NCBI GenBank assembly: GCA_027307335.1
Contig: DAHUXD010000041.1
Location: 1 to 58,196 of the forward strand
Origin: Acidobacteriota bacterium
GTDB lineage: Bacteria > Acidobacteriota > Thermoanaerobaculia > UBA5066 > Gp7-AA6
Reading direction: 5' to 3'
Length of the DNA: 58,196 bases
Positions within the stretch are counted from its first letter, which is position 1, and each line of letters begins with the position of its first letter. The notes beneath the pieces are model-generated. The model was not told where the DNA came from. It did no database searches and worked only from the letters and a program-made list of their open reading frames with translations. The translations under genes and the position numbers were made by a program. Below, piece by piece: positions 56,273-58,196 of this stretch.

Positions 56273-58196
56273 TCACTTCTTCTTCAGCTCCGCGACCCAG
56301 TCGGACACGACGCGCACGAGGGGAGACGCCTCCTCGTCGATCGGTACCGGCATCAGGAGACGCTTGCCGTCGGGCGAGGCGCTCACGGCGGGGGCATTGC
56401 CGAAGGCGATCGATCGGGGCAGAGTCTTTCCGCCGAACAGCGGCTGTGCCGCGCCCACGAGGAGCGAGGCGCCCCGCACCTCCACGTCCACGGCCAGAAG
56501 CTTGTTCTCGGGAGGCTGGATGAAGAAGATGCGGCCCGGGCCCAGCCATCCGGGGAAGGAACCCCCCGCCGTCGAGATCTGTCTCTTCTCGCCCAGATTC
56601 GGGAACGGAACCAGATAGACCTCGCGCCTTCCGGATTCGTTCGACGTGTAGGCCAGCCACCGGCCGTCGGGCGAGATCTCGCCCGCCATCTCTTCGGCCG
56701 GAGTCGCGATCAGCGGGCGCGCCGGCTCCTTGCCGTCGGCGCCGACGATCCAGAGATCCAGGCCGCCGCTCTTCGGGTCCTGCACCCGGAAGACGATCCA
56801 CCTCCCGTCCGGCGACCAGGAGAGGGGCCACGTATTCGTCTTGCTCTGCCAGAGCATCTTCGGTTCGGAAGTGCCGTCCGCCGCCTTGATGGCGATGCCC
56901 CCGCCGACGTCTCCGTAGGCGATCTGTTTTCCGTCGGGAGACCACACCGGGAAGAAGCTGCCCTGGCCCCCGAAGACGAAGCGCGAACTGACGCCCCGTC
57001 CGAGCTCGAAGAGCCATACCTCCGGGACCGTTCCCGCCGGACCTCCGAGGACCGTCGTGGCCACGCGCGTGCCATCCGGCGACATCTCGACGGTGGCGAC
57101 GTTGCCCGGTTCTCCGACCCTGGCCAGCTCCTTGCCGTCAAGATCGAACCAGGTCAGCTGTGTCTTGCGGCCGATTCCGCCCGAGTGAAAGACGAGCTGG
57201 CCCGTCTGCGAGGCGGAGAAGTTCCCGGACCATCGGGGCGCCGTGAACCGCACGCGTTCCGCGATCGGGACCGCCTCTCCCGTCGTCTTCACGCTCGACG
57301 CGTCGAACGGCTGCGCCATCACGTTGCTCTCTCGCACGAACAGGAGGTAGCCCGGAGCGGCGTATCGCCCCTCGCTCAACTCGTGGGCGACGAGCGTCGT
57401 CTTGCCCGTGTCGAGATCGAAACAATTGATCGCCGTCGTCTTCTCCTTGTCGGAGGTCTGCGAGCCCGTGAGGTAAAGGAACTTCTTTCCGCCCGGCAGG
57501 AACCAGGGGAGTCGGTCGGTCGCGCCCGGCTTGTCCTGTTTCGTCAGCGGCACCGATGCGCCGCCGGCCGCCGGCACCCTCGAGAGGCCGCCGAACGGCG
57601 CCGGCGCGAAGACGATGACGTCCTGTTCGCTCCAGCTTCCGCCCCGTCCGTCGGGCGCGTCGCAGATCGTCTGGACGGTGCCCCCGGAGGCCGGCACCTT
57701 CTTCAGCTTTCCCTCGGCGAAGAAGCCGATGGCCTTGCTGTCGGGCGACCAGAACGGACAGGTTGCGTCTTCGGTGCCGGCGAGCGGCTGCACGGCGAAT
57801 CCGTCCATGCGCCGGACCCAGAGCTGGCGCTTCCCGTCCGGCCCGCTCGCGTCGATGGCGAGAGTCTTTCCATCCGGCGAGAGCGCGAGCGCGGTGTTCG
57901 AGGGATCGAAGTCCATGCGGGGAGGAAGCTCGATCGAGGCGCGCAGAAGCGGCGCGGGAGCGGGCCGCCGGAGCATCCATGCCGCGGCGAAGGCGACCGC
58001 GCCCACGGCCAGCGCGGCGGCGATCGCGATCCACGGCGCGCCGCGGCGCGACGTGGCGGTCACCGGCGCGGGGATTCCGCTGGCCGAGCCGCCCTCCGCG
58101 ATCCACTTCAGCTCCGACTTCAGGTCCGCCGCGTTCTGCCAGCGGTCCTCCGGGTCCTTCGACAGGCACCGCTTCACCACCCGCTCCAGCGCCGGC
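56273..58196 (-). CDS. Transmembrane Ser/Thr protein kinase with propeller, array copy 8 (N-terminus outside window)
   Basis: The last 641 residues of a kinase that continues past the window end. The visible part begins in the kinase C-lobe ([20 protein letters not shown], matching copies 5 and 7), then an AEGGSASGIPAP linker, the helix WIAIAAALAVGAVAFAAAWML and a full propeller: ALSPDGKTLAIDA, FWSPDSKAIGFFAEGKLKKV, MSPDGTRVATTVL, VWSPDGKQIAYGD, SWSPDGRWIVFRV, ISPDGRWLAYTSNESG. It ends VRVVSDWVAELKKK. Its kinase core lies beyond 58196, so catalytic residues cannot be checked. It is the most upstream minus-strand gene seen; the 73-aa gene starts 51 nt downstream of its stop. Confidence 0.9.
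   Translation of the reverse strand, partial: PALERVVKRCLSKDPEDRWQNAADLKSELKWIAEGGSASGIPAPVTATSRRGAPWIAIAAALAVGAVAFAAAWMLRRPAPAPLLRASIELPPRMDFDPSNTALALSPDGKTLAIDASGPDGKRQLWVRRMDGFAVQPLAGTEDATCPFWSPDSKAIGFFAEGKLKKVPASGGTVQTICDAPDGRGGSWSEQDVIVFAPAPFGGLSRVPAAGGASVPLTKQDKPGATDRLPWFLPGGKKFLYLTGSQTSDKEKTTAINCFDLDTGKTTLVAHELSEGRYAAPGYLLFVRESNVMAQPFDASSVKTTGEAVPIAERVRFTAPRWSGNFSASQTGQLVFHSGGIGRKTQLTWFDLDGKELARVGEPGNVATVEMSPDGTRVATTVLGGPAGTVPEVWLFELGRGVSSRFVFGGQGSFFPVWSPDGKQIAYGDVGGGIAIKAADGTSEPKMLWQSKTNTWPLSWSPDGRWIVFRVQDPKSGGLDLWIVGADGKEPARPLIATPAEEMAGEISPDGRWLAYTSNESGRREVYLVPFPNLGEKRQISTAGGSFPGWLGPGRIFFIQPPENKLLAVDVEVRGASLLVGAAQPLFGGKTLPRSIAFGNAPAVSASPDGKRLLMPVPIDEEASPLVRVVSDWVAELKKK

Overview
The window is high-GC bacterial DNA with dense, mostly short-gapped genes on both strands. 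I infer an Acidobacteriota-like organism, perhaps near Thermoanaerobaculia. The reasons are a long run of Ser/Thr kinases fused to TolB/WD40-type propellers, a GloVer-repeat protein ending in S-layer homology (SLH) motifs, a second SLH-tailed secreted protein, a TolB-propeller/PHP (CehA-like) hydrolase and several high-GC alternative (GTG/TTG) starts. This is inference from gene content; no 16S or other phylogenetic marker was analysed.

Region 1-13.8 kb. A minus-strand tripartite RND efflux operon (outer-membrane factor, adaptor, pump cut by the window start) lies next to a secreted TolB-PHP protein. A zinc-ribbon methyltransferase faces a PhyH-like dioxygenase, with overlapping 3' ends. A plus-strand membrane block (small four-helix protein, acyltransferase-3, YfhO-like protein) follows, then a secreted YVTN-type propeller.

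Region 13.9-34.1 kb. A second RND permease stands alone and is followed by tRNA-Lys(TTT). Next are a two-gene SLH/hypothetical unit of visibly lower GC, a split MacAB-like ABC exporter (permease, adaptor, ATPase), a DUF1259-ChrA pair, a PAS-LuxR regulator, a GloVer/SLH surface protein with a clear terminator, a periplasmic beta-carbonic anhydrase, a DinB-like protein, two tandem DUF4136 lipoproteins, a palindromic dispersed repeat, a cytochrome P450 facing a HisC-like aminotransferase with a Tat-like leader, and an M28 peptidase.

Region 34.1-58.2 kb. Eight receptor-type Ser/Thr kinases on the minus strand occupy nearly the whole segment (the last is cut by the window end). Each complete one has an N-terminal Hanks kinase domain with intact K/D/D catalytic residues, one transmembrane helix and a large C-terminal propeller predicted to lie outside the membrane. 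Three of them plus the M28 peptidase are joined by 4-nt start/stop overlaps and sit 16 nt downstream of a vapBC toxin-antitoxin pair. Other genes inside the array are ispG (plus strand, isoprenoid synthesis), an unknown 142-aa protein, and a nucleotidyltransferase with a 73-aa partner that resembles a toxin-antitoxin or AbiE-like module. This array, with its toxin-antitoxin-like modules and coupled peptidase, is the most unusual part of the window.
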